Assembly (NCBI GenBank): GCA_964533045.1
Contig: CAZHKT010000020.1
Coordinates: 1 to 34,222, forward strand
DNA from: JACQNR01 sp964533045
GTDB lineage: Bacteria; Acidobacteriota; Terriglobia; UBA7540
Direction: 5' to 3'
DNA length: 34,222 bases
Position numbers and translations under genes: made by a program. Shown in pieces: positions 23,478-31,178 of this stretch. Each line of letters opens with the position of its first letter. Positions within the stretch are counted from its first letter, which is position 1. The notes beneath the pieces are model-generated. The model was not told the DNA's origin. It made no database searches and saw only the letters and a program-made list of their open reading frames with translations.

Positions 23478-23516
23478 CCGGGGCATGCCCCGGCCCGGCC
23501 GGCAGAAGCGCCGGCC
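23478..23516. repeat. Two adjacent palindromes inside the exporter operon
   Basis: A 16 bp perfect palindrome CCGGGGCATGCCCCGG (23478-23493) is followed by GGCCGGC (23497-23503), loop AGAAGC, GCCGGCC (23510-23516). They fill the 62 bp between the adaptor and ATPase genes, the only real gap in the operon. They could stabilise or attenuate the upstream message. Confidence 0.65.
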
Positions 23517-23537
23517 CGGCGTCAGAATGAAGAGCCG

Positions 23538-24530
23538 ATGAATGCCATCGAAGTCGAAAACATCACCAAATGCTTTGGCGAGTTTTGTGCCGTGAAAGGC
23601 CTGAGCTTCACCGTCGAAGCGGGTGAAATCTTCGGCCTGCTCGGCCCGAACGGCGCGGGGAAATCCACGCTCATCCGCATGCTGACCACCCTGCTGGTTC
23701 CCACCTCGGGGACGGCGCGCGTGCTGGGCTTCGACGTGGCGCAGCAGCCGAATCGCGTGCGCCAGATTATCGGCGTCATTCCGCAGGCTATGACCACCGA
23801 TCTCGACCTGAGCGCGGAAGAAAACACGCTCATCTTTGCCAAACTCTATGGCGTCCCGCGCGACCGCCGGAAGCGCATTATTCACGATCTGCTGGAAGCA
23901 GTTGAGCTTGCCCAGTGGGCGGACAAGCCGGTAAAGAATCTTTCCGGCGGCATGCGGCGGCGGCTGGAAATCGCGCGCGGGCTGGTGCACGAGCCGAAGG
24001 TCTTCTTTCTCGACGAGCCGACGACGGGACTCGATCCGGTCTCGCGCGTCGCCGTCTGGGAGATGCTCGTGCGCCTCAAGCAGGAGCGCGATCTGACGAT
24101 TCTGATGACCACGCACTACATGGACGAGGCCGACAAGCTCTGCGGGCGCGTCGCCATCGTGGACCACGGCAAGCTGGTGGCCATGGATTCTCCGGCGCGC
24201 CTCAAGGCCTCCATTCCGGGCAAAAACATCCTGGAGGCCAGCTTTTCCCACGTGCCCGAAGGCTGGCAGAAAACCCTGGAATCGCTGGCGGAGGTGCAGT
24301 CCGTGTCGCATCTCGACGGCATTTTCCACATCGCGTCCAACAACGGCCCCAAGACGACGGTGGACCTGATGGAGGCGGCGCGCGCCGCAGGCGTCGAGAT
24401 CGCCTCCCTTTCCGTGCAGAGCACCACGCTGGACGACGTCTTCGTCCACTTTACCGGGCGGCAACTGCGCGACAACCTGCAGTCGGCCTATGCCTACGAC
24501 ATGTCGTTTGCCTACGAGAAGCGGGACTGA
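23538..24530 (+). CDS. ABC exporter ATP-binding protein (DrrA/YbhF-like)
   Basis: A 330-residue cytoplasmic ATPase that powers the exporter. Walker A GPNGAGKST (36-44), Q-loop around Gln83 (IPQAM), signature LSGGM (135-139), Walker B VFFLDEP (155-161) and H-loop His193 (MTTHYMDEAD). The ~110-residue C-terminal extension (~215-330) is the DrrA-type domain usual in drug and polyketide exporters. E. coli YbhF has two fused ATPase domains; this protein has one, so a homodimer is expected. It lies 62 bp after the adaptor and three bases before the permease gene. Confidence 0.94.
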   Translation: MNAIEVENITKCFGEFCAVKGLSFTVEAGEIFGLLGPNGAGKSTLIRMLTTLLVPTSGTARVLGFDVAQQPNRVRQIIGVIPQAMTTDLDLSAEENTLIFAKLYGVPRDRRKRIIHDLLEAVELAQWADKPVKNLSGGMRRRLEIARGLVHEPKVFFLDEPTTGLDPVSRVAVWEMLVRLKQERDLTILMTTHYMDEADKLCGRVAIVDHGKLVAMDSPARLKASIPGKNILEASFSHVPEGWQKTLESLAEVQSVSHLDGIFHIASNNGPKTTVDLMEAARAAGVEIASLSVQSTTLDDVFVHFTGRQLRDNLQSAYAYDMSFAYEKRD

Positions 24531-24533
24531 GGC

Positions 24534-25646
24534 ATGTATCGAGTTTTCGCCCTTGTCGAACGCGACCTGCGCAAGTTCCTCCGCAGCCCGGCGCTGATTC
24601 TGGTCTCGATGTTCTTCCCGCTGGTGCAGCTGGTGATTCTGGGCCACGCCTTCGGCGGCAAAATCAAGCACCTGAAAGTGGCGGTGGTGGATCAGGACCA
24701 CGGACTGTCGGGCGTGCAACTGCGCGAGATGTTCCAGGCGGTGGCCGCCAACGCCCAGACCTTCGAGACCATCGAGTACGCCGACCCCAGACAGGCCATC
24801 GTGGATCTGCGCCAGGGGCGCATCCAGGCCGTGGTCAATATTCCGCCGGAATTCTCGCGGCGCGTGCTGGCGGGCGCGGCGCCGCAACTGGCGCTGGTCG
24901 AAGACAATACCGACAACTTCGCCGCCGGTGCCATGCAGGGCGTATTCGCCGAGTTGATTCCCGCCTTCAATCAGCGCGGCGGCGACCCGCGCGTGCCACC
25001 CGGCGTCACCCTTCAGGTGGTCGAACTCTATCCGTACGTGCCTTACATCCAGTACCTGCTGCCCGGCTCCATCGTGCTGGCCATCTTCGTCACCGCCATG
25101 ATCGGCGGCGGGATCATCTACATTGACGATAAGGCGCGCGGCCTGCACGAGGGCTACCTGGTCACGCCCATCAGCAAGGTGGAACTGATTCTCGGCTTCA
25201 TTGTGTCCGGCGCGCTGAAAGCCTTCCTGTCCGGCCTGGTGCTGACCACCCTGGGCGCCATCATCGCCGGCATTCCCAACCCCCTCGAGCCGGTTCGCTT
25301 TCTGAAACTGCTGGTGTTGATCGCGGTTACGGCGCTGGCGCTGATCAGCATGATGTTCCTGATCATGGTGCGGGTGAGCGACCCGCTGGTGCCGCGCGCC
25401 ATCTTCGGCGTGCTCAACACGCTGCTCTTCTTCCCCAGCGGCGCGGTTTATCCCATCTACGGTTTTCCGGCCTGGCTGAAGGCCATCGCCAAGGTCGATC
25501 CCTTCACCTACGCCGTCCACGCTTTCAAGAGCCTGCTGCTCAAGAACACGTCGCTCGCCGCCATCGCGCCCGACCTGGCCTTCCTGCTCGGTTTCACCTT
25601 CATCGCCCTGGTGCTCGTCACCCTGCTGTTCAAGCGAACCCTGTGA
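24534..25646 (+). CDS. ABC-2 type exporter permease (YbhS/YbhR-like)
   Basis: A 370-residue inner-membrane permease. One transmembrane helix near the N-terminus (~20-40, LILVSMFFPLVQLVILGHAF), a large periplasmic domain (~45-175) and about five helices at ~180-365 (including GSIVLAIFVTAMIGGGIIY, FIVSGALKAFLSGLVLTTLGA and LVLIAVTALALISMMFLIM) give the ABC2_membrane_3 layout. Only one permease is present, whereas the Ybh system has two (YbhS and YbhR), so the transporter is probably built on a permease homodimer. It starts 3 bp after the ATPase stop. It is the last gene of the operon and converges on the MEMO-like gene. Confidence 0.93.
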   Translation: MYRVFALVERDLRKFLRSPALILVSMFFPLVQLVILGHAFGGKIKHLKVAVVDQDHGLSGVQLREMFQAVAANAQTFETIEYADPRQAIVDLRQGRIQAVVNIPPEFSRRVLAGAAPQLALVEDNTDNFAAGAMQGVFAELIPAFNQRGGDPRVPPGVTLQVVELYPYVPYIQYLLPGSIVLAIFVTAMIGGGIIYIDDKARGLHEGYLVTPISKVELILGFIVSGALKAFLSGLVLTTLGAIIAGIPNPLEPVRFLKLLVLIAVTALALISMMFLIMVRVSDPLVPRAIFGVLNTLLFFPSGAVYPIYGFPAWLKAIAKVDPFTYAVHAFKSLLLKNTSLAAIAPDLAFLLGFTFIALVLVTLLFKRTL

Positions 25647-25712
25647 CCGGCCGCACGCCCGCTCCCGCACCGGCGGCCTCCGCCCTCCTGGGCGCCGACC
25701 GGTCCGAGGGAC

Positions 25713-26552
25713 TTACTGGGAGACCACGATACCGGCATAGCCGACGACCTGGGAGCGGTCGCCGCTGGTATCAGCGGAGGTGGCGTACCGGATGAGGTCG
25801 GCGCGCGTGGCGCCCAACTCGCGCGCGCAGGTGAGCATGGCGATGGCGGGGCCGTAGCCGCACATGGAGATATCTTCGTTGCGGATGACCTCGTAGAGGC
25901 CCTGGGGGTCGAGGTCGAGAATCCTGTCGATGGCCTTGCGATCCTTGATGCGCGTAATGCCGTCGGGTTCGTAGTGGTTCATGTCGCTGGAAGCGACGAC
26001 CAGCACCGATTCGCGGCTCGACCGAATCGCCCGCGCCAGGCCGCGCCCCAGCGCTTCCAGGCTGGCGAAGCCTCCCACCCCCACCGCGATCGGAACAAAG
26101 CGGAAATCTCCGGCACGCTTCTGCAGGAAAGGCAACTGCACTTCCAGCGAGTGTTCGTGGGCGTGCGCGGCGCTATCATCGGTCACCAAGTGGCAGGATT
26201 GTTTGACGAGCTTGGCCAGCGCCGAGTCGATGGCGACTTCGCCCAGCGGCGTCACCCAACTGCCTGCCGTCATAGCCGCCAGCGGGGCGCCACGCCCCGT
26301 GTGGTTCGGTCCGAGGATGATGTAGGCCGGGCGGACGGGCAGGCGGCGGTAAACCGCTCCCGCCACGGCTCCCGAGTACATGTAACCGGCGTGCGGCACG
26401 ATGCAGCCGAGCGCTCCCTCGACAATCTCGGAGGCGGCGGCTTCCGGCCCGAGGTATTCGGCGACTTCGCGGGCCAGCGTCTCGGCGCGGCCCGGATAGA
26501 ACCGCCCCGCCACGGCGGGTTGCCGCACAAATTGAGCCTGCATGAGGGCCAT
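25713..26552 (-). CDS. amrB: AmmeMemoRadiSam system protein B (MEMO1 family)
   Basis: A 279-residue cytoplasmic protein of the MEMO family. Residues matching the human MEMO1 metal/active site are visible: His54 (VPHAGYMYSG), His84 (GPNHTG), His193 (SSDMNHYE) and Cys231 (SMCGYGPA), plus the family block HEHSLEVQLPFLQ (132-144). In many prokaryotes it is encoded with an AMMECR1 protein (A) and a radical SAM enzyme, a set of unknown function; neither partner is in this window. I chose ATG 26550-26552 because it follows GGGGGG by 6 bases. It has no dioxygenase partner context, so the extradiol dioxygenase-like fold should not be read as that activity. Confidence 0.88.
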   Translation of the reverse strand: MALMQAQFVRQPAVAGRFYPGRAETLAREVAEYLGPEAAASEIVEGALGCIVPHAGYMYSGAVAGAVYRRLPVRPAYIILGPNHTGRGAPLAAMTAGSWVTPLGEVAIDSALAKLVKQSCHLVTDDSAAHAHEHSLEVQLPFLQKRAGDFRFVPIAVGVGGFASLEALGRGLARAIRSSRESVLVVASSDMNHYEPDGITRIKDRKAIDRILDLDPQGLYEVIRNEDISMCGYGPAIAMLTCARELGATRADLIRYATSADTSGDRSQVVGYAGIVVSQ

Positions 26553-26584
26553 GCTATGCCCCCCAAAATGCGAAGTCAAGCGAC

Positions 26585-26651
26585 CTGGGAGCGCGGGCGT
26601 CTCGCCCGCAAGCACCTTGCGAATTGGCAGGCAAGATGCCTGCGCTCCCAG
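26585..26651. repeat. Nested palindromic repeat, copy 2 (67 bp)
   Basis: Outer 10 bp arms CTGGGAGCGC (26585-26594) and GCGCTCCCAG (26642-26651) are perfect complements. Within, GCGGGCG-TCT-CGCCCGC (26593-26609) and GCAGGCA-AGA-TGCCTGC (26627-26643) form two internal hairpins. A partial further unit follows (~26657-26681). Positions 26587-26609 match 13025-13047 at 22 of 23 bases. Confidence 0.75.
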
Positions 26652-26709
26652 AGCATGGCACGCAAGATTCCTGCGTTCCCAGGGGAGGACTCAGGCAAGG
26701 TGCGGTAGC

Positions 26710-26751
26710 GCCGCCCTTCAGGGCGGCACGGTCAAGGCGATCCAGGATCGC
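26710..26751. repeat. Two short hairpins including a TTCA-loop element
   Basis: GCCGCCC-TTCA-GGGCGGC (26710-26727) is followed by GCGATCC-A-GGATCGC (26737-26751), and then by a GGGC-TGAA-GCCC hairpin near 26761-26772. The TTCA/TGAA loop is shared with 19336-19353 and 21484-21501. They sit just beyond the stop of the next minus-strand gene. Confidence 0.65.
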
Positions 26752-26776
26752 CGGCCTGCCGGGCTGAAGCCCCGCG

Positions 26777-27067
26777 CTACTTCGGCTCTTCTTCCACACT
26801 GATACGCAGGGCGCGCAGGAATTGCGTGTCCTGGGGGGAAAGCTGAAACTCGGCCGCCTGCAGCGGTTGTTCCGGTTCGCCGGCTGCGACAGCGGCGGGC
26901 GGCCGCCGGTTGAACCCCACCGTCACTTCCAGCACCAGAAACAAATCGTACCCGGAAGCTTTGATGCGCCCCATGACGTCGGCGATCTCCGGCGATTCGG
27001 CCAGCGAGTCATTGATCGCGTGGCCCAACTCCTGCACCAACTCCTTGAACCGCGGCTCCAGTTCCAC
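26777..27067 (-). CDS. Small protein of unknown function (96 aa)
   Basis: I do not recognise this protein. I place the start at the GTG 27065-27067, which follows AAGAAGG at about 6 bases; an ATG 18 bases upstream (27083-27085) lacks any ribosome binding site. The product is short, acidic and soluble, with an N-terminal helical part (ELEPRFKELVQELGHAIND) and a central beta-like segment (YDLFLVLEVTVGFNRR), and ends in EEEPK. Codon third positions support coding. It is divergent from mscL (about 147 bp between starts). No neighbour suggests a function. Confidence 0.65.
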   Translation of the reverse strand: MELEPRFKELVQELGHAINDSLAESPEIADVMGRIKASGYDLFLVLEVTVGFNRRPPAAVAAGEPEQPLQAAEFQLSPQDTQFLRALRISVEEEPK

Positions 27068-27161
27068 GTTCCACCTTCTTTCCATTGCACGTAAATTCTA
27101 GGTTTGGGCGGAAAACAATTCAAGAAGAAAGGGCCGGAGGGAATGCCCCGCAAGGTCCTGC

Positions 27162-27170
27162 TGGTATAAT
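27162..27170 (+). promoter_or_regulatory. Extended -10 promoter of mscL
   Basis: TGGTATAAT gives the extended -10 (TGn before a perfect TATAAT at 27165-27170), 45 bases before the mscL ATG. No good -35 is seen, as is normal for extended -10 promoters. Confidence 0.65.
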
Positions 27171-27214
27171 CGCCGTCGAACCGATACCCCACATCCCATC
27201 CGGAGGGTTGCGAC

Positions 27215-27655
27215 ATGCTCAAAGAATTCAAGGAATTCGCGATGCGCGGCAACGTGCTCGACATGGCGGTGGGCATCATCATCGGCGGCGCGTTTGGAAA
27301 GATCATCACTTCCTTTGTGGGCGACATTCTGATGCCGCCCATCGGGCTGATGCTCGGCAAGGTGGATTTTTCCAACATGTTCTTGAACCTCGGCGACGAG
27401 ACTTTCACCCAGCTGGCCGATGCCAAGGCCGCGGGCGCAGCCACGCTCAACTATGGGCTCTTCTTGAACACCGTTGTCGATTTCCTGATCGTGTCGCTGG
27501 CGATTTTCCTGCTCATCCGGCAGGTGAATCGCCTGCGGGCGGAACCGGCGGCCGCGCCCGCCACGCCCACCACCAAGGATTGCCCGCGCTGCTGCACGGC
27601 TATTCCCCTCCAGGCGACGCGCTGCCCGGCCTGCACGTCGGAACTGGCCTTGTAG
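27215..27655 (+). CDS. mscL: Large-conductance mechanosensitive channel with C-terminal zinc ribbon
   Basis: A 146-residue inner-membrane channel that opens on osmotic down-shock. The N-terminal amphipathic helix and TM1 (LKEFKEFAMRGNVLDMAVG, then IIIGGAFGKIITSFV) are canonical MscL; TM2 is at ~86-102 (VVDFLIVSLAIFLLIRQ). After an Ala/Pro/Thr linker (~110-120), the usual C-terminal helical bundle is replaced or extended by a cysteine module: CPRCC at 123-127 and CPAC at 137-140 with ATR between, a double CXXC zinc ribbon in the cytoplasm. GGAGGG lies 8-9 bases before the ATG. The channel call is firm; the role of the metal site is unknown. Confidence 0.95.
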   Translation: MLKEFKEFAMRGNVLDMAVGIIIGGAFGKIITSFVGDILMPPIGLMLGKVDFSNMFLNLGDETFTQLADAKAAGAATLNYGLFLNTVVDFLIVSLAIFLLIRQVNRLRAEPAAAPATPTTKDCPRCCTAIPLQATRCPACTSELAL

Positions 27656-27710
27656 CGGCGATTCGTGAACCGCGCTCCCTCCCGTCCCGCTCGGCGCGGG
27701 GGAACGGAAT

Positions 27711-27739
27711 TTGACGGCGCCGTTATGTGTCTCTATGAT
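27711..27739 (+). promoter_or_regulatory. Sigma-70-type promoter upstream of the small membrane protein gene
   Basis: TTGACG (27711-27716), 17 bases, TATGAT (27734-27739), each 5 of 6 consensus. It lies 26 bases before the GTG start and may drive the three-gene run to 31052. Confidence 0.65.
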
Positions 27740-27765
27740 GGGACAGGCAGGCCGGTTCAGCGACG

Positions 27766-28011
27766 GTGAGCAGACTCGGAGATCTCCTACGGAGCTGGTT
27801 GCACGCGGCGGAGCGCTTGTTCCAGGCTCTGGTGGGATTATTGTTTCTTTTCTTCACACTCGCCGGCGCCTCCGTCACCTACAATGAGTGGAAGTTGGTG
27901 CAGCGTGCGCCCTCGACAGGCACGGTGCGCTTGAGTCTGCTCATCGCCTTCACCGTGCTGCTCTTCTTCTGCGCGCTCTATTCGTTCCTGAAGGCTCGCA
28001 GTATGAAGTAG
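27766..28011 (+). CDS. Small two-helix membrane protein of unknown function
   Basis: An 81-residue protein starting at GTG 27766-27768. Two transmembrane helices are clear: ~20-37 (FQALVGLLFLFFTLAGAS) and ~56-75 (LSLLIAFTVLLFFCALYSFL). The N-terminus is an amphipathic helix (MSRLGDLLRSWLHAAERL) and the C-terminus is basic (KARSMK), so both ends are probably cytoplasmic. The ribosome binding site is weak, but the upstream promoter and hydrophobic pattern support it. I do not recognise a family. It precedes the mutase gene by 35 bp. Confidence 0.7.
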   Translation: MSRLGDLLRSWLHAAERLFQALVGLLFLFFTLAGASVTYNEWKLVQRAPSTGTVRLSLLIAFTVLLFFCALYSFLKARSMK

Positions 28012-28046
28012 AGGATCGGCAAGAGATTTCACGCACCGCCATACCG

Positions 28047-29654
28047 ATGGACCCGGAAGGCCGAGACAAACCCGCGCGCTTCAAGACCTCGTCCGGTCTG
28101 GAGGCCAGGGAATTCCTGCGTCCCGAAGACCTGAGGGACTTGGATTACAACCGCGATTTGGGCGCTCCCGGCGAATTCCCATTCACCCGCGGCATTCATC
28201 CGTCGGGCTACCGCAGCCGCTTGTGGACGATGCGGCAATACGCCGGCTACGGCACGGCGGTCGAATCCAACGCGCGCTTCCGCTACCTGCTCAGCCAGGG
28301 CCAGACCGGCCTCTCGGTGGCCTTTGACCTGCCCACGCAAATCGGCTTCGATTCCGACGATCCGCTGGCGCACGGCGAAGTGGGCCGCGTGGGCGTGGCC
28401 ATCAACTCGCTCGAAGATATGGAAGCGATGTTCGACGGCATCCCGCTGGAGCGCGTCACCACCTCCATGACCATCAACGCCACGGCGGCGATTCTGCTGG
28501 CGCTCTACGTGGCGGTGGCGGAGAAACAGGGCGCCGACCTGCGCAAGCTATCCGGTACCGTCCAGAACGATATTCTCAAGGAATACATTGCGCGCGGAAC
28601 CTACATCTTCCCGCCCGGTCCGGCGCTGCGCATCGTCACCGACATTTTCGAATTCTGCCATCAGCGGGTACCGGGGTGGAACACCATCTCGGTCAGCGGC
28701 TACCACATTCGCGAAGCGGGTTCGAATGCTGTGCAGGAGATCGCCTTCGCCTTCGCCAACGCCGTCGCCTACGTCGAGGCGGCGCGCGCCCGCGGCCTGG
28801 CGGTGGATGACTTCGCCCCGCGCATCTCCTTCTTTCTCAACGCGCATAATGATCTGCTGGAGGAAGTCGCCAAGTTCCGCGCGGCGCGGCGGCTCTGGGC
28901 GCGCCTCATGCGCGAGCGCTTCGGGGCTCAGGACCCGCGCTCGCTGATGTTCCGTTTCCATACGCAGACGGCGGGCTCGACGCTCGCCGCGCAACAACCC
29001 GACGTCAACCTGGTGCGCGTCACACTCCAGGCGCTCGCCGCCGTGCTGGGCGGCACGCAATCGCTTCATACCAACGCACGTGACGAGGCGCTGGCCCTGC
29101 CCACCGAGTCCTCCGCCCTGCTCGCTCTGCGCACCCAGCAGATGATCGCCAGCGAATCGGGCGTTCCCAATGTTGTAGACCCGCTGGGCGGCTCTTATTA
29201 CATCGAGGATCTGACCAACCGTCTGGAAGAGCAGGCTCGCGACTACATCGCGAAGATCGACGCCCAGGGCGGCACACTCCGCGCCATCGAGACCGGGTAC
29301 ATCCAGCGCGAGATTCAGGAGTCGGCCTACAATTATCAGCGGCAGATCGAGTCGGGCGAGCGCGTGGTGGTGGGCGTGAACAAATACACGTCGGGCGAGA
29401 AGGCCAGACTCCAATTGCTGCGGATCGATCCGGAAGTCGAACGCTCACAGATCGAACGCTTAACCAGCCTGCGCGCGCGGCGCGATGCCGCGAGAGTCGA
29501 AGCCGCGCTGAAGCAGGTGGAGTCCGCCGCGCGCTCCAGGGAGAACATGCTGCCCGTTATCCTCGAAGCGGTGAAAGTTTACGCCACGGTGGGCGAGATT
29601 TCTGCTACCCTGCGCACCGTCTTCGGCGAATACAAGGAATCAGTCGTCATCTGA
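28047..29654 (+). CDS. mcmA1: Methylmalonyl-CoA mutase, catalytic (large/N-terminal) subunit
   Basis: A 535-residue cytoplasmic TIM-barrel subunit of the B12-dependent enzyme interconverting methylmalonyl-CoA and succinyl-CoA. Tyr65 (MRQYAGYGTA), Arg183 (YIARGTYIFPP) and His220 (SGYHIREAGS) each sit exactly 24 residues before Tyr89, Arg207 and His244 of the Propionibacterium enzyme. Tyr and Arg at these sites indicate methylmalonyl- rather than isobutyryl-CoA. The C-terminal B12-binding domain (DxHxxG) is absent, so a separate small subunit must exist elsewhere, as in other split mutases. No epimerase or MeaB chaperone is adjacent. The ATG at 28047 lacks a clear ribosome binding site. Confidence 0.93.
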   Translation: MDPEGRDKPARFKTSSGLEAREFLRPEDLRDLDYNRDLGAPGEFPFTRGIHPSGYRSRLWTMRQYAGYGTAVESNARFRYLLSQGQTGLSVAFDLPTQIGFDSDDPLAHGEVGRVGVAINSLEDMEAMFDGIPLERVTTSMTINATAAILLALYVAVAEKQGADLRKLSGTVQNDILKEYIARGTYIFPPGPALRIVTDIFEFCHQRVPGWNTISVSGYHIREAGSNAVQEIAFAFANAVAYVEAARARGLAVDDFAPRISFFLNAHNDLLEEVAKFRAARRLWARLMRERFGAQDPRSLMFRFHTQTAGSTLAAQQPDVNLVRVTLQALAAVLGGTQSLHTNARDEALALPTESSALLALRTQQMIASESGVPNVVDPLGGSYYIEDLTNRLEEQARDYIAKIDAQGGTLRAIETGYIQREIQESAYNYQRQIESGERVVVGVNKYTSGEKARLQLLRIDPEVERSQIERLTSLRARRDAARVEAALKQVESAARSRENMLPVILEAVKVYATVGEISATLRTVFGEYKESVVI

Positions 29655-29660
29655 GACTCT

Positions 29661-31052
29661 ATGGCCACTCTGCAGTTTTTGGGCGCGACGGGCACGGTCA
29701 CGGGCTCGAAATACGTGGTGGAAGCGGGCAACGAACGCCTGATGATCGACTGCGGCCTTTTTCAAGGCGAGAAGGAGCTGCGCGAGCGCAACTGGAAGCC
29801 GCTGCCCGTGCCGCCGTCCAGCATCAACTGGCTGGTCCTGACGCACGCCCATCTCGACCACATCGGCTACATTCCGCGCCTGATCAAGGACGGCTTCCGC
29901 GGCCAGGTGCTGGCCTCGCCGGCGACGGTCGAGCTGGCCCGGCTGGTGCTGCCCGATTCCGGCCACCTGCAGGAAGAAGACGCCGAGCACGCCAACTTCA
30001 AGGGTTTTAGTAAGCACAAGCCGGCATTGCCGCTCTATACCTACGACGACGCGGTGAAGTCGCTCGAACAGTTCCGCGCCATTGATGACACCAAGCCCCT
30101 GACCCTTTCGCCGCACTTCGAGCTGCGGTTTTTCCGCGCCGGACACATCCTGGGCGCGCGCATGATCGAAGCCACCGTGCGCGACAACGGAGCCAGCCGC
30201 AAAGTGCTCTTTGGCGGCGACCTGGGCCGCTTTCCGCAGATCATTCTCAACGAGCCGGAAGTTCCCGACGGCGCGGATTACCTGCTGGTCGAATCCACCT
30301 ACGGCGACCGCCTGCATCCGCAGGAGGACAGCAGCGCGCGCCTGGCGCAGATCGTCAGCGAAACCGCCGGCCGCGGCGGGACGGTGGTGATTCCTTCCTT
30401 TGCCGTGGGGCGCACCCAGGAGCTGCTCTACCTGCTGCGCGAACTGATCGAGCAGGGCAAGCTCAGTTCAATTCCCATCCACGTGGATAGCCCCATGGGC
30501 ATCGACGTGACTGACATCTACATGCGGCACACCGAGGAGTACGATCTCGACACGCAGGCGGTCACGGCGCGGGGCCTGAAGCCGTTTTCGCCGCCCGAGG
30601 TGAGGTTCAATCGCACGCGCGCCGAGTCGGTGGCACTGAATGATCTGAAGTATCCCATGATCATCATTTCGGCTAGCGGCATGGCCACCGGCGGACGCAT
30701 CCTCCACCACTTGGAACGCTGCCTGCCCGACCATCGCAATACCATTCTGTTCGTCGGATTCCAGGGCGCGGGCACGCGCGGCCGGATCATCCAGTCCGGC
30801 GCTGAATTCGTCAAGATGCACGGCCGCCAGGTGCGCATCCGCGCCCGCATCGAGTCCATGGAAAACATGAGCGCCCACGCCGACTATGGCGAGATTTTGG
30901 GTTGGCTGGGAAAATTCCACAAGGCGCCGAGAACAACTTTCATGATCCACGGCGAACCGAAGTCCGCCGAGGCGTTAAAAGATAAGATTGCCCAGCAATT
31001 GAAATGGAACGTGGAAGTGCCCTCGTATTTGCAGAAGTTCACGCTCTCATAG
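29661..31052 (+). CDS. Metallo-beta-lactamase/beta-CASP ribonuclease-like protein
   Basis: A 463-residue cytoplasmic zinc hydrolase of the CPSF73-like beta-CASP group (TTHA0252/YsH1 type), expected to cut RNA. Zinc ligands are His62-x-His64-x-Asp66-His67 (THAHLDH), His162 (AGHILGA), Asp187 (GGDLGR) and, in the C-terminal RMMBL part, His430 (MIHGE). The beta-CASP domain is inserted at ~210-390, with ESTYGDR (211-217), SFAVGRTQE (246-254) and SASGMATGGR (337-346). His406 in MSAHADYGE is the beta-CASP motif C histidine. It starts 6 bp after the mutase stop, so it is co-transcribed, although a functional link between the two is not evident. Confidence 0.92.
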   Translation: MATLQFLGATGTVTGSKYVVEAGNERLMIDCGLFQGEKELRERNWKPLPVPPSSINWLVLTHAHLDHIGYIPRLIKDGFRGQVLASPATVELARLVLPDSGHLQEEDAEHANFKGFSKHKPALPLYTYDDAVKSLEQFRAIDDTKPLTLSPHFELRFFRAGHILGARMIEATVRDNGASRKVLFGGDLGRFPQIILNEPEVPDGADYLLVESTYGDRLHPQEDSSARLAQIVSETAGRGGTVVIPSFAVGRTQELLYLLRELIEQGKLSSIPIHVDSPMGIDVTDIYMRHTEEYDLDTQAVTARGLKPFSPPEVRFNRTRAESVALNDLKYPMIIISASGMATGGRILHHLERCLPDHRNTILFVGFQGAGTRGRIIQSGAEFVKMHGRQVRIRARIESMENMSAHADYGEILGWLGKFHKAPRTTFMIHGEPKSAEALKDKIAQQLKWNVEVPSYLQKFTLS

Positions 31053-31178
31053 ATGTTGCCAGCGGGCGCAAAGCCCAGCCTCGCACCAGTGTGGGTCTGC
31101 CGGGATCGCCGGGTTCACTCAGCCCACCGCCACGCAAGTTCCGGGAAGGCCCGTTCCACCCAAATCTCAGGAAGGATT

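Noticed and set aside
26284..26298. The 15-base palindrome of the rlpA leader (1871-1885) recurs inside the MEMO-like gene
   Set aside because: Here it encodes part of the normal family segment after GPNHTG (RGAPLAA), so chance in GC-rich DNA explains it better than an insertion.
26585..26772. CRISPR array
   Set aside because: Repeats are unequal palindromes without regular spacers and no cas gene is present.
28047..29654. Isobutyryl-CoA or 2-hydroxyisobutyryl-CoA mutase
   Set aside because: Tyr65 and Arg183 are the methylmalonyl-CoA residues; isobutyryl-type mutases have Phe and Gln at these positions.
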